Source: Azohydromonas sediminis
GTDB taxonomy: Bacteria > Pseudomonadota > Gammaproteobacteria > Burkholderiales > Burkholderiaceae_C
Direction of reading: 5' to 3'
Assembly (NCBI RefSeq): GCF_003574675.1
Contig: NZ_QOAZ01000003.1
Coordinates: forward strand, 1 to 64,000
Length of the DNA stretch: 64,000 bases
The position numbers and the translations under genes were made by a program. Under the pieces are notes generated by a model. That model saw nothing but the letters and a program-made list of their open reading frames with translations, did not search any database and was not told the origin of the DNA. Below are positions 17,960-27,828 of the stretch, in pieces (the stretch's first letter is position 1; every line of letters begins with the position of its first letter).

Positions 17960-18526
17960 TTGGCCACCGAACGAGAGCTCGACGAGTTCCTCCGCGACGT
18001 CGAACGACGCGCCTTCAAGCGCACCGTGTACACGGTGCGCGACGAGGAAGCCGCGCTGGACATCGTGCAAGACGCGATGATCCGCCTCGTCGAGCGCTAC
18101 GCCGACCGGCCGGCCGCCGAGCTGGCGCCACTGTTCCAGCGCATCCTCGGCAACGCGACGATGGACTGGTTCCGGCGTCAGCGCGTGCGCGACGGCGTCG
18201 TGCAAAACCTGTCGGACTTCGAGGGCGGCAGCGACGACGGCGATTTCGACCTGCTCGAGCGGCTGGAAGCGCTGCACGCAGGCGTCGGCGTCGAGGGTGC
18301 CGACACCTCGGTGGCGCGCCAGCAGGTGCTGGCGGCGATCGAAGACGAGGTCGCGCGCCTGCCGGCGCGTCAACGGGAGGCGTTCCTGCTACGTTACTGG
18401 GAAGAATTAGACGTTGCCGAGACGGCGCAGGCGATGGGCTGCACCGAAGGCAGCGTCAAGACCCACTGCTCGCGCGCGGTGCACACCCTCGCGCGGGCAT
18501 TGCGTTTGCGAGGAATCGTGCCATGA
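17960..18526 (+). CDS. RNA polymerase sigma factor, ECF-like (sigma-70 family)
   Basis: The 188-residue protein has region 2 at about residues 10-75 (AFKRTVYTVRDEEAALDIVQ, then MDWFRRQRVRD) and region 4 at about 120-180 (LPARQREAFLLRYWEELDV, then AMGCTEGSVKTHCSRAVHTL). It lacks regions 1 and 3, as in ECF sigmas. Relatives begin MATEKELxxFL, so the TTG at 17960 (MATERELDEFL) is taken as the start; no ATG fits. Its stop overlaps the ATG of the next gene (ATGA), and the next three genes are chained the same way. Targets and inducing signal are unknown. Confidence 0.9.
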   Translation: MATERELDEFLRDVERRAFKRTVYTVRDEEAALDIVQDAMIRLVERYADRPAAELAPLFQRILGNATMDWFRRQRVRDGVVQNLSDFEGGSDDGDFDLLERLEALHAGVGVEGADTSVARQQVLAAIEDEVARLPARQREAFLLRYWEELDVAETAQAMGCTEGSVKTHCSRAVHTLARALRLRGIVP

Positions 18527-18975
18527 CCACGCCACCGTCACCGCTGTCCGCCGCCCGTCCGCCGCTCGTGCGCGAGGCGCTCGAGGTGCGCTTCGGCGAG
18601 CGCGTGGCCGCACACCTCGACGAGGCCGCTGCCGCGTTGCCGCCGGACATCGTCGCGCGGCTCGGCCGCGCGCGCCAGGCCGCCGTGCTGCGACTGCGCC
18701 ACGAGCGCCAGGCGGCGGCCGGCACCGTCACCGTCGGGGCAGGCACCGCCGCCCGCCACGCGCCGTCGTCGCATCCGCGCTGGCAGCGCGCACTGGCCTG
18801 GGTGCCGCTGCTCGCGATGGTGCTCGGGGTCTGGGCCATCGGCGAGTACCAGGCGCAGCGTCGCGTGCAGGCGGCTGCCGAGATCGACGCACGCCTGTTG
18901 ACCGACGTGTTGCCGCCGGCGGCCTACGCCGACCCGGGGTTCACCCAGTTCCTGCGCGAAGGGGGGCAGCGTTGA
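18523..18975 (+). CDS. DUF3619-family single-pass membrane protein, possible anti-sigma factor
   Basis: The 150-residue product has a cytoplasmic-looking N-terminus with LPPDIVARLGRARQAAVLRL at about 39-58, one transmembrane helix at about 90-107 (LAWVPLLAMVLGVWAIGEYQ), and a conserved C-terminal patch DARLLTDVLPPAAYADPGF at about 122-140. The family is known mainly from betaproteobacteria, always described as uncharacterised. The position right after an ECF sigma gene with a four-base overlap, plus the soluble-domain/one-helix layout, fits an anti-sigma factor. That is inference; no zinc-binding HxxxCxxC motif is present. Confidence 0.8.
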   Translation: MTTPPSPLSAARPPLVREALEVRFGERVAAHLDEAAAALPPDIVARLGRARQAAVLRLRHERQAAAGTVTVGAGTAARHAPSSHPRWQRALAWVPLLAMVLGVWAIGEYQAQRRVQAAAEIDARLLTDVLPPAAYADPGFTQFLREGGQR

Positions 18976-19748
18976 CGTTGCACCGCCGGCAGCCGATCGA
19001 GCGAGACTGGCCACGCAGCGCAGTCGCATGCGCGGTCGGCGTGGCGCTGCTCGCGCCGCTCGCGACGCTGGCGCAGCCGGCGGGGACGGCGCCGCGACCC
19101 ACGGTGGCCGCCGCCAACGCCGTGCCGTGGTCGTCGCTGACGCCGAGCCAGGCGCGCGTGCTCGCGCCGCTCGCGCCGGTGTGGTCCACGCTGGAGCCCG
19201 AGCGACAGCGCAAGTGGCTCGAGCTCGCGTCGCTGTACCCGCGGATGTCGGCGGCCGACCAGCAACGCCTGCGCGAGCGCATGAACGAATGGGCCGCGAT
19301 GAGCCCGGACGAGCGTCGTCGCGCCCGGCTCGAGTTCCAGCGCGCCAGTGCGATCAGCCCGCAGGAGCGGCAGGCGCAGTGGGAAGCCTACCGCGCGCTG
19401 CCGCCCGAGGAGCGCCAGCGGTTGGCCGAACAGGCCGAGCAGGCCGCGGCGGCGCGCCAGGGCAAACCCAGCGCCGAGGCGGCGCGCCCCGCCGTCGTGC
19501 GTGCGTCGCCGCCCGGCAGCGATCGCCCCGTGACGCCGGGGACGGTGCAGGCGGCGCCCGGTGTGTCGACGCGCCCCGTGACGCGCTCGGCGGAGCCGCC
19601 GCGCCACCAGCAGGCCGGGTTGCCGAAGATCGCCGCGACGCCCGACTTCGTCGACCGCAGCACGCTGCTGCCGCGCCGAGGCGCGCAGGCGGCTGCGGTG
19701 CGCAACCCGGGCGGTCCCGCACAGATCGAGCCCGACGGCGCGCAATGA
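18972..19748 (+). CDS. DUF3106-family exported protein
   Basis: The 258-residue product follows DUF3619 with a TTGA start/stop overlap (TTG at 18972; a second TTG at 18978 is possible, no ATG fits). A signal peptide runs to about residue 34 (SAVACAVGVALLAPLATLAQ). The mature part has the DUF3106 pattern of repeated short helices: WSSLTPSQARVLAPL, PERQRKWLELASLYPRMS, MSPDERRRARLEFQ, LPPEERQRLAEQAEQA. A Pro/Ala/Arg-rich low-complexity tail follows from about 165. The Trp-spaced helices resemble periplasmic stress proteins of the Spy/CpxP kind in general flavour, but that is only an analogy. Function unknown. Confidence 0.82.
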   Translation: MTLHRRQPIERDWPRSAVACAVGVALLAPLATLAQPAGTAPRPTVAAANAVPWSSLTPSQARVLAPLAPVWSTLEPERQRKWLELASLYPRMSAADQQRLRERMNEWAAMSPDERRRARLEFQRASAISPQERQAQWEAYRALPPEERQRLAEQAEQAAAARQGKPSAEAARPAVVRASPPGSDRPVTPGTVQAAPGVSTRPVTRSAEPPRHQQAGLPKIAATPDFVDRSTLLPRRGAQAAAVRNPGGPAQIEPDGAQ

Positions 19749-20281
19749 GCGCCGCACCGCCACCGGCGGGCGCGGCCGCGACGCCCGGCATCGCGCGCCG
19801 ACTCGCGAGCTTCGTCTACGAGGGCGTGCTGCTGTTCGGCGTCGTGATGATCGCCGGCTACCTGTATTCGTCGCTGACGCAGCAGCGCCACGCGCTGGAA
19901 GGGCGCGCCGGCCTGATGGCTTTCCTGTTCGTCGTGCTGGCGATCTATTTCGTCTGGTTCTGGTCGCACGGCGGCCAGACGGTGGCAATGAAGGCATGGC
20001 ACGTGCGGCTGGTCACGGCCGACGGCGGTCCGGTGTCGCAGCTGCGCGCGCTGGCGCGCTACCTGCTGAGTTGGGTGTGGTTCCTGCCCGCGCTGGCCAC
20101 GGCGCACTTCGCCGGACTCAAGTCGTCGCTGGCGGTGTTCACGCTGATGACGGTGGGCGTGCTCGCCTACGCGGCGCTGGCGTGGCTGCACCCGCAGCGG
20201 CAGTTCTGGCACGATGCGGTGTGCGGCACACGGCTGGTGCACTGGAACCCGCCGCGGCCGCCGAAGCCGGCGCAGCGCTGA
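19745..20281 (+). CDS. RDD-family membrane protein
   Basis: The 178-residue protein has an RDD domain: ARRLASFVYEGVLLFGVVMI at about 17-36 (usually R-x-x-A-x-x-x-D; here the aspartate is replaced by tyrosine-glutamate), a second helix around 57-75 (LMAFLFVVLAIYFVWFWSHG), QTVAMKAWHVRLV, and the closing FWHDAVCGTRLV, typical of RDD proteins. Three to four membrane helices are visible. The ATG overlaps the DUF3106 stop (ATGA). It is the last gene of the coupled sigma-factor operon. RDD proteins have been linked to ion transport in other bacteria, but no role here can be read from sequence. Confidence 0.85.
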   Translation: MSAAPPPAGAAATPGIARRLASFVYEGVLLFGVVMIAGYLYSSLTQQRHALEGRAGLMAFLFVVLAIYFVWFWSHGGQTVAMKAWHVRLVTADGGPVSQLRALARYLLSWVWFLPALATAHFAGLKSSLAVFTLMTVGVLAYAALAWLHPQRQFWHDAVCGTRLVHWNPPRPPKPAQR

Positions 20282-20323
20282 CGGCCGCGCCGGCCCTCCC
20301 TTCCCTACACCCCGCGAAAAGCC

Positions 20324-20905
20324 ATGTCCCTTTCGCTGTGCGTCTACTGCGGCTCGCGCCTGGGCGACTCGCCGGTCTTCGAGCACGCCGCACGCACGCT
20401 CGGCGAACGCCTGGCCGCACGCGGCGGGCGCCTGGTCTACGGCGGCGGACGCGTCGGGCTGATGGGCATCGTCGCCGACGCGGTGCTGCGTGGCGGCGGC
20501 CAGGTCGTCGGCGTCATTCCGCAGGCGCTGATGCAGCGCGAGGTCGGGCACGCCGGGCTGACCGAGCTGCACGTCGTGCAGACGATGCACGAGCGCAAGC
20601 AGCGGATGGCCGAACGCGCCGATGCCTTCGTCGCGCTGCCCGGCGGCATCGGCACACTCGAAGAGCTGTACGAGGTGTGGTCGTGGCAGCAGCTGGGCTA
20701 CCACGACAAGCCGGTCGCGCTGCTCAACGTCGACGGCTATTACGACGCGCTGCTGCGATTCATGGACATCGGCCACCGCCGCGGCTTCGTGTCGGATGCA
20801 CAGCACGCCGCGCTGATCGTCGACGACGACGTCGAACGCCTGCTCGACCGCGTCAGCGCCGCCGCCGCGAAGGCGACGGCCCCCGACGACTACAGCCGCA
20901 TCTGA
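20324..20905 (+). CDS. LOG-family protein (cytokinin riboside 5'-monophosphate phosphoribohydrolase-like)
   Basis: The 193-residue Rossmann-like protein starts MSLSLCVYCGSRLGDSPVFE and carries the LOG signature LPGGIGTLEELYEVWSWQQ at about 105-123 (PGGxGTxxE), with the paired MHERKQRM just before it. Such enzymes cleave nucleoside 5'-monophosphates to base and ribose 5-phosphate. In bacteria that do not live on plants they may act in nucleotide salvage. It is 42 bases after the RDD gene, so it could be co-transcribed, and converges on glnB 15 bases beyond. Confidence 0.92.
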   Translation: MSLSLCVYCGSRLGDSPVFEHAARTLGERLAARGGRLVYGGGRVGLMGIVADAVLRGGGQVVGVIPQALMQREVGHAGLTELHVVQTMHERKQRMAERADAFVALPGGIGTLEELYEVWSWQQLGYHDKPVALLNVDGYYDALLRFMDIGHRRGFVSDAQHAALIVDDDVERLLDRVSAAAAKATAPDDYSRI

Positions 20906-20920
20906 AAGCCCGCGGCGGCG

Positions 20921-22975
<2,055 letters not shown>

Positions 22976-22987
22976 CGATAGCCTTGC

Positions 22988-24193
22988 ATGGCGGGCGACG
23001 GATCCACTGCAAACGATTATGTCATCCGGGTCCACGACGACCCGGACGCGATCGATGCCTCGGCGTGGAACGCGCTGCTCGCCGCGCAGCCCGCACCCAC
23101 GCCGTTCCTGCGCCACGAGTACCTCGCCGCACTGCACACCTCGGGCAGCGCGGTGCCGGCCACCGGCTGGGCGCCGCAGTTCGTCACCGTCGAGCAAGGC
23201 GATGCCCTCGTCGGCGCCTGCGCGCTGTACCTGAAGGGCCATTCGTACGGCGAGTACGTGTTCGACTGGGCGTGGGCCGACGCCTATCGCCGCGCCGGCC
23301 TGCCGTACTACCCGAAGCTGCTCGCCGCGGTGCCGTTCACGCCGGTGCCGGGCACGCGGCTGCTCGCGCGCGACGACGCGGTGCGCGACGTGCTCGTGCG
23401 CACGCTCGCGTCGCTGGCGACGTCGCTGAAGCTGTCGTCGGTGCATGTGCTGTTCGTCGACGACGCCGACCGCGCGGCGTTCGCGCGCGCCGGCTGGCTG
23501 CTGCGCGAAGGCGTGCAGTTCCACTGGACGCAGCCGGCCGGTGCGCCGCTCGCGAGCTTCGACGACCTGCTCGCGCGCCTGCAGCGCGACAAGCGCAAGA
23601 AGATCGCGCAGGAACGGCGCCGCGTCGCCGAGGCCGGGGTCACGTTCACGGTGCACCGCGGCGCCGAGATCGACGACGGGCTGTGGGACTTCTTCCACGA
23701 CTGCTACACGCGGACCTACCGTGCGCACCGCTCGACGCCGTACCTCACGCGCGCGTTCTTCGGTGCGATGGCGCGCACGATGCCCGAGGCGTGGCTGCTG
23801 TTCGTCGCGTGGCGCGGCGGCGAGCGCATCGCCGCGTCGCTGGTCGCCGTCGACGAGGCGCGCCGCAGCGCATATGGGCGCTACTGGGGCTGCACCGAAT
23901 ACGTGCCGTGCCTTCACTTCGAGGCCTGCTACTACCGCCCGCTGGCGTGGTGTCTCGAGCACGGCTACCTGCGCTTCGAGGGCGGCGCGCAGGGCGAGCA
24001 CAAGATGGCGCGCGGGCTGCTGCCGGTGCGCACGACGTCGGCGCACTGGCTGCGCGACGCGCGCTTCGCGCGCGCGGTGGCCGACTTCGTCGCGCGCGAG
24101 GGCGAACACGTCGCGCTGTACGTCGACGAGCTGAACGAGCGCAACCCGTTCAAGCCGGCCGCCGAAGGCACCGGCGGCGCTACGGCTGCCTGA
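22988..24193 (+). CDS. GNAT/FemAB-like acyltransferase family protein (COG3146-type)
   Basis: The 401-residue protein belongs to the family often described as GNAT family N-acetyltransferase, formerly DUF482. Recognisable blocks are PTPFLRHEYLAALHTSGS near residue 37-54, GDALVGACALYLKGHSYGEY near 75-95, YPKLLAAVPFTPVPGTRLL, LQRDKRKKIAQERRRV (a basic helix) and ECYYxPLxW-like sequence near 310, with FEGGAQGEHKMARGL close to 335. No substrate is established for the family; peptidoglycan-type FemAB enzymes are the closest analogues by fold. Its last 14 bases overlap the convergent M16 peptidase gene. Confidence 0.85.
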   Translation: MAGDGSTANDYVIRVHDDPDAIDASAWNALLAAQPAPTPFLRHEYLAALHTSGSAVPATGWAPQFVTVEQGDALVGACALYLKGHSYGEYVFDWAWADAYRRAGLPYYPKLLAAVPFTPVPGTRLLARDDAVRDVLVRTLASLATSLKLSSVHVLFVDDADRAAFARAGWLLREGVQFHWTQPAGAPLASFDDLLARLQRDKRKKIAQERRRVAEAGVTFTVHRGAEIDDGLWDFFHDCYTRTYRAHRSTPYLTRAFFGAMARTMPEAWLLFVAWRGGERIAASLVAVDEARRSAYGRYWGCTEYVPCLHFEACYYRPLAWCLEHGYLRFEGGAQGEHKMARGLLPVRTTSAHWLRDARFARAVADFVAREGEHVALYVDELNERNPFKPAAEGTGGATAA

Positions 24194-26960
24194 AGTCGCC
24201 GGCCAGCGCGCGCACGAAAGCCGCCGGGTCGAGGTGGCGGCGCAGCGCCGCGTTGACCTGCGCCGGCGTCAGCGCGGCGATCGCCTCGTCGACCTGCTGC
24301 GACACCGCCATCGTGCGGCCGAGGTACAGGTTGGCCGCCAGCGCGCCGGCCAGCCGCTCGTCCTGCGCGCGCGACAGGCGGCGGAACGCCAGCAGCGACT
24401 CGCGCGCCGCGCGCACCTCGTCGTCGCTGAATCCCTCGTCGAGGGCGCGCCGGATCTCCTCGGCGAACGCGCGCTCGACGGCGTCGCGGTTGGCCGGCGC
24501 GAAGATCGCGCCGGCGCCCCACACCGAGTGCGGCTCGTGGCTGCTCCAGTCGACGTAGCTCCAGGTGCCGTACGACAGCCCGTCCTTCTCGCGGATGCGC
24601 CGCCACAGCCGCGAGTCGCCGCCGCTGCCGAGCATGAAGTTGGCCAGCGCGAACGCGGCGTAGTCGGCGTCGGTGTCGGCGAGCGCGACGCGCTGCTGCA
24701 CGGCGAGCACCGCGTTTTGCTTGTCGGGCGTGAGCCGTTGCAGCCGCGCCGCTGGCGGCGCATACCACGGCCGCGGCACCCGCGCGTACGGCTCGGGCGC
24801 CGTCCAGCCGCCGAACGCCCGCTCGACCGCGGCCCGCAGCGCATCGGCGTCGAAGTCGCCGACGGCGGCGAACTGCGCGTGCGCGCTGCCGTAGAAGCGG
24901 CGGTGGAACTCGCGCAGCTGCGCCAGCGTGACGGCGCGCACGTCGTCGGCGCGCTCGTCGAAGCTGCGTGCGTGGCGCACGTCGCCGCGCGGGTACGGGT
25001 TGCCGTGCCGAGCGAGCGCGAGGTCGGCGATCGCCTGCGGGTCGTCGCGCTGCGACGCGATGCCCGCCAGCGCCTGGCGTCGCACCTCCTCGAGTGCGTC
25101 GGGCGGCAGCGCCGGTTCGCGCAGCAGCGACGCCACCAGCGCGACGGCGTCGGCCGCGTGCTCGCGCCGCGTGCGCAGCGACACGGTCAGCACGCCGCCG
25201 CGCGCGGCGATGTCGAGCTCGGTGCGCAGCGCGTCGAGCCGGTCCTCGATCTGCTGGCGCGTGAGCCCACCGCCGCCCTTGTCGAGCATCGCGGCGAGCA
25301 TCGCCTCGACCTCGGCCTGGCCGGCCAGCGACTGCGCGGTGCCGTAGCGCAGCGTCAGCACGGCGTGGACGGCCTGACCGCGCGTCGGCTTGGGCAGCAG
25401 CGCGAGCTGCATGCCGTGCGCGAGCGTGACGCGCTGCGTGCGCGCCTCGATGTTCGCCGGTGACGGGTCGAACGGCGGCACGGGCGCCGCGGCCGGCGCG
25501 GGACGGAATGCCCGGAGCTGCTCGGCGACGTCGACGCGCTGCGGCGCCGGTGCGCGCACCGGCTGCGGGGTCGGCAGGTAGGTACCCAGCGTGCGGTTGG
25601 CGACGATCAGGCGCTCGCGCGCGACGCGCTGCACGTCGGCCAGCGTCAGCGCGCGCACGCGGTCGCGCTGCAGGAAGAACAGCCGCCAGTCGCCGGCAGC
25701 GATCGCCTCCGACAGCGCGACGCCGACCTGCTGCGGGTCGCTGAAACGCAGCTCCCACGCCTTGAGCCACTTGTGGCGCGCGCGTTCGAGCTCCTCGGCC
25801 GTGACCGGCTCGCGCTCGAGACCTTCGAGCGTGTCGAGCAGCGCCGCGCGCGCGGCCTCGACGTCCTGCTGCGGCTCGAGCTGTGCGCCGAAGTACGCCA
25901 CCCCCGGCTCTTCGGTCGGCAGCGTGCCGCCGAACACGCTCGCCGCGAGCCGCTGCTCGACCAGCCGCTTGTGCAGCCGCCCCGACGGCGTGTCGCCGAG
26001 CACGCTGGCGAGCACCTCGGCCGCGGCGAAGTCGGGCGCCGCCGCCGGCGGCAGGTGGTACAGCGCGAGCAGCGCCGGCGTGCCGCCGGCGCGGCGCAGC
26101 GTGACGCTGCGCTCGCCGTCCTGCGCGGGGTCGAGCGTCGGCGCGAGCCAGCGCGGCTCGGCCGGCCGCGCGATGGAGCCGAAGCGCTCGGCGATCCACG
26201 CCAGCGTCGCCGGCGGGTCGAAGCGGCCGGAGACGATCAGCGTCGCGTTGTCGGGGCGGTAGTGCTTGCGGTAGAACGCGCGCAGCCGCTCGATGTCGAC
26301 GTTCTCGACGTCGGTGCGCGCACCGATCGTCGCGTTGCCGTAGTTGTGCCACTGGTACGCCGCGGCCAGCGAGCGCTGCAGCAGGATGCGAAACGGGCTG
26401 TTCTCGCCCATCTCCATCTCGTTGCGCACCACCGTCATCTCGGTGTCGAGGTCGCGCTGCGAGATCGTGCTGTGGACCATCGCGTCGGCCAGCCACGCGA
26501 GGTACCAGCGCAGGTGCTCGTCGTTGTCGGCGAAGCTGGCGAAGTAGTTCGTGCGGTCGACCCAGGTCGTGCCGTTGGCGCGCAGCCCGCGGCGCATGAA
26601 CTCGGCCCACGGGTTCGGTGTCGTCGGCGTGCCCTTGAACAGCATGTGCTCGAGCAGGTGCGCCATGCCGGTTTCGCCGTAGCTCTCGTGGCGCGAGCCG
26701 ACGCGCACCGTCAGGTTGACGGTCGTCGCCGGCTTCGAGTCGTCGGCCACGAGCAGCACCTGCAGGCCGTTGGCGAGGCGGTACTCGGCGATGCCCTCGA
26801 CCGAGGTCACGGCCTCGACGCCGGCGGGCAGCGCGCGCGCGGACGCCGCCAGCGCCAGCGCGCCCAGCGCGGTCAGCACCAGCGCGTGGAGCCACAGGCG
26901 GTGGGCGCGCGTCACCCGCCGCGCCGACCGCGCCAAAACGCCCGTCACCGACTGCAACAT
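24180..26960 (-). CDS. M16-family zinc metallopeptidase (pitrilysin-like), two-domain
   Basis: The 926-residue protein begins with a basic stretch and a hydrophobic segment (LHALVLTALGALALAASARA, about 24-43), likely a signal peptide. The first M16 domain has the inverted zinc site HLLEH at residues 101-105 and the third ligand E181 in VVRNEMEMGE, 76 residues further. A second, inactive M16-like half follows from about 480 to 900 (QRVTLAHGMQLALLPKPT onward), containing the R/Y-type elements of the substrate clamp. Such proteins degrade small peptides in the periplasm. It is convergent with, and overlaps by 14 bases, the GNAT-like gene. Confidence 0.93.
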   Translation of the reverse strand: MLQSVTGVLARSARRVTRAHRLWLHALVLTALGALALAASARALPAGVEAVTSVEGIAEYRLANGLQVLLVADDSKPATTVNLTVRVGSRHESYGETGMAHLLEHMLFKGTPTTPNPWAEFMRRGLRANGTTWVDRTNYFASFADNDEHLRWYLAWLADAMVHSTISQRDLDTEMTVVRNEMEMGENSPFRILLQRSLAAAYQWHNYGNATIGARTDVENVDIERLRAFYRKHYRPDNATLIVSGRFDPPATLAWIAERFGSIARPAEPRWLAPTLDPAQDGERSVTLRRAGGTPALLALYHLPPAAAPDFAAAEVLASVLGDTPSGRLHKRLVEQRLAASVFGGTLPTEEPGVAYFGAQLEPQQDVEAARAALLDTLEGLEREPVTAEELERARHKWLKAWELRFSDPQQVGVALSEAIAAGDWRLFFLQRDRVRALTLADVQRVARERLIVANRTLGTYLPTPQPVRAPAPQRVDVAEQLRAFRPAPAAAPVPPFDPSPANIEARTQRVTLAHGMQLALLPKPTRGQAVHAVLTLRYGTAQSLAGQAEVEAMLAAMLDKGGGGLTRQQIEDRLDALRTELDIAARGGVLTVSLRTRREHAADAVALVASLLREPALPPDALEEVRRQALAGIASQRDDPQAIADLALARHGNPYPRGDVRHARSFDERADDVRAVTLAQLREFHRRFYGSAHAQFAAVGDFDADALRAAVERAFGGWTAPEPYARVPRPWYAPPAARLQRLTPDKQNAVLAVQQRVALADTDADYAAFALANFMLGSGGDSRLWRRIREKDGLSYGTWSYVDWSSHEPHSVWGAGAIFAPANRDAVERAFAEEIRRALDEGFSDDEVRAARESLLAFRRLSRAQDERLAGALAANLYLGRTMAVSQQVDEAIAALTPAQVNAALRRHLDPAAFVRALAGDFRQP

Positions 26961-27085
26961 GGTCGCTCAGTGTAGGCAGCGCCAGCGCGGCGCGCCGCGG
27001 CGGGGTCATCCCCTCGGCAGCCGCGCTGCGCCCACAAACGGCAACGGGGCCCTCGGCCCCGTCGTGTCGCGAGCAGCCCTGACGG

Positions 27086-27625
27086 TCAGGCGCGTTTGAC
27101 CTTGCGGTAGTTCGCGATGCCGTCGGCGACTTCGGCGCGCGCGCTGTCGGGGCCTTCCCAGCCCGTGACCTTGACCCACTTGCCCTTTTCGAGGTCCTTG
27201 TAGTGCTCGAAGAAGTGCTGGATCGTCTTCAGCCGCATCGGATTGAGGTCTTCGGGCTTCTTCCACTGCGTGTAGATCGACAGGATCTTGTCGATCGGCA
27301 CCGCGAGCAGCTTGTTGTCGCCGCCGGCCTCGTCCTCCATCTTCAGCACGCCCAGCGGGCGGCACGTCACGACGACGCCGGGAATCAGCGGCACCGGCGT
27401 GATCACGAGCACGTCGACCGGGTCACCGTCGGCGGCGAGCGTCTGCGGGATGTAGCCGTAGTTGCACGGATAGTGCATCGACGTGCCCATGAAGCGGTCG
27501 ACGAACAGCGCGCCGGTCTCCTCGTCGACCTCGTACTTGATCGGGTCGCCCATCATCGGGATCTCGATGATGACGTTGAACTCGTCGGGCGCCTTCGCCC
27601 CGGGGGTGACGTTGTGCAGACTCAT
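27086..27625 (-). CDS. ppa: Soluble inorganic pyrophosphatase, family I
   Basis: It hydrolyses cytosolic pyrophosphate to phosphate with Mg2+. The 179-residue product contains the family I signature [15 protein letters not shown] at about 69-83 with the three metal-binding aspartates, and [25 protein letters not shown]-type substrate-site blocks near 23-45 (K/E/R residues). The ATG at 27625 gives the standard start [17 protein letters not shown]; a longer frame upstream has no family resemblance. A TACAAT box (27661-27656) is 30 bases upstream. It is transcribed divergently from the membrane pyrophosphatase hppA. Confidence 0.97.
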   Translation of the reverse strand: MSLHNVTPGAKAPDEFNVIIEIPMMGDPIKYEVDEETGALFVDRFMGTSMHYPCNYGYIPQTLAADGDPVDVLVITPVPLIPGVVVTCRPLGVLKMEDEAGGDNKLLAVPIDKILSIYTQWKKPEDLNPMRLKTIQHFFEHYKDLEKGKWVKVTGWEGPDSARAEVADGIANYRKVKRA

Positions 27626-27655
27626 CGACCGGCCTCGACAGCAGTGGAAACCCGA

Positions 27656-27661
27656 ATTGTA
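27656..27661 (-). promoter_or_regulatory. -10 box of ppa
   Basis: Minus-strand TACAAT matches five of six consensus bases and would give a leader of about 25 bases. No -35 consensus is seen 17 bases further. Confidence 0.5.
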
Positions 27662-27683
27662 GAAGCCCGCCTTGCCCCGCCCT

Positions 27684-27720
27684 GACGGCATGGCGCCCCG
27701 CAGGAAAACACCATGCCGTC
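27684..27720. repeat. Perfect 10-base inverted repeat between ppa and hppA
   Basis: GACGGCATGG (27684-27693) and CCATGCCGTC (27711-27720) are exact inverted copies around a 17-base spacer. They sit upstream of the ppa -10 box and upstream of hppA, where a shared regulator could bind. No function can be read directly. Confidence 0.5.
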
Positions 27721-27828
27721 GCCGGCGGGCGTTCCCGTAGCATGCCGGCGCGCCGCGCACGGACGAGCCATCGAACCAGCGGCGGGACAATCATCAAATC
27801 GGGTCAGACAGAGGAAGGAGAGACATTC

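Noticed and set aside
17719-17960. A leader peptide or attenuator before ilvI
   Set aside because: I looked for a short frame rich in Val, Leu or Ile followed by a hairpin with T tract and found none; the candidate frames are ordinary.
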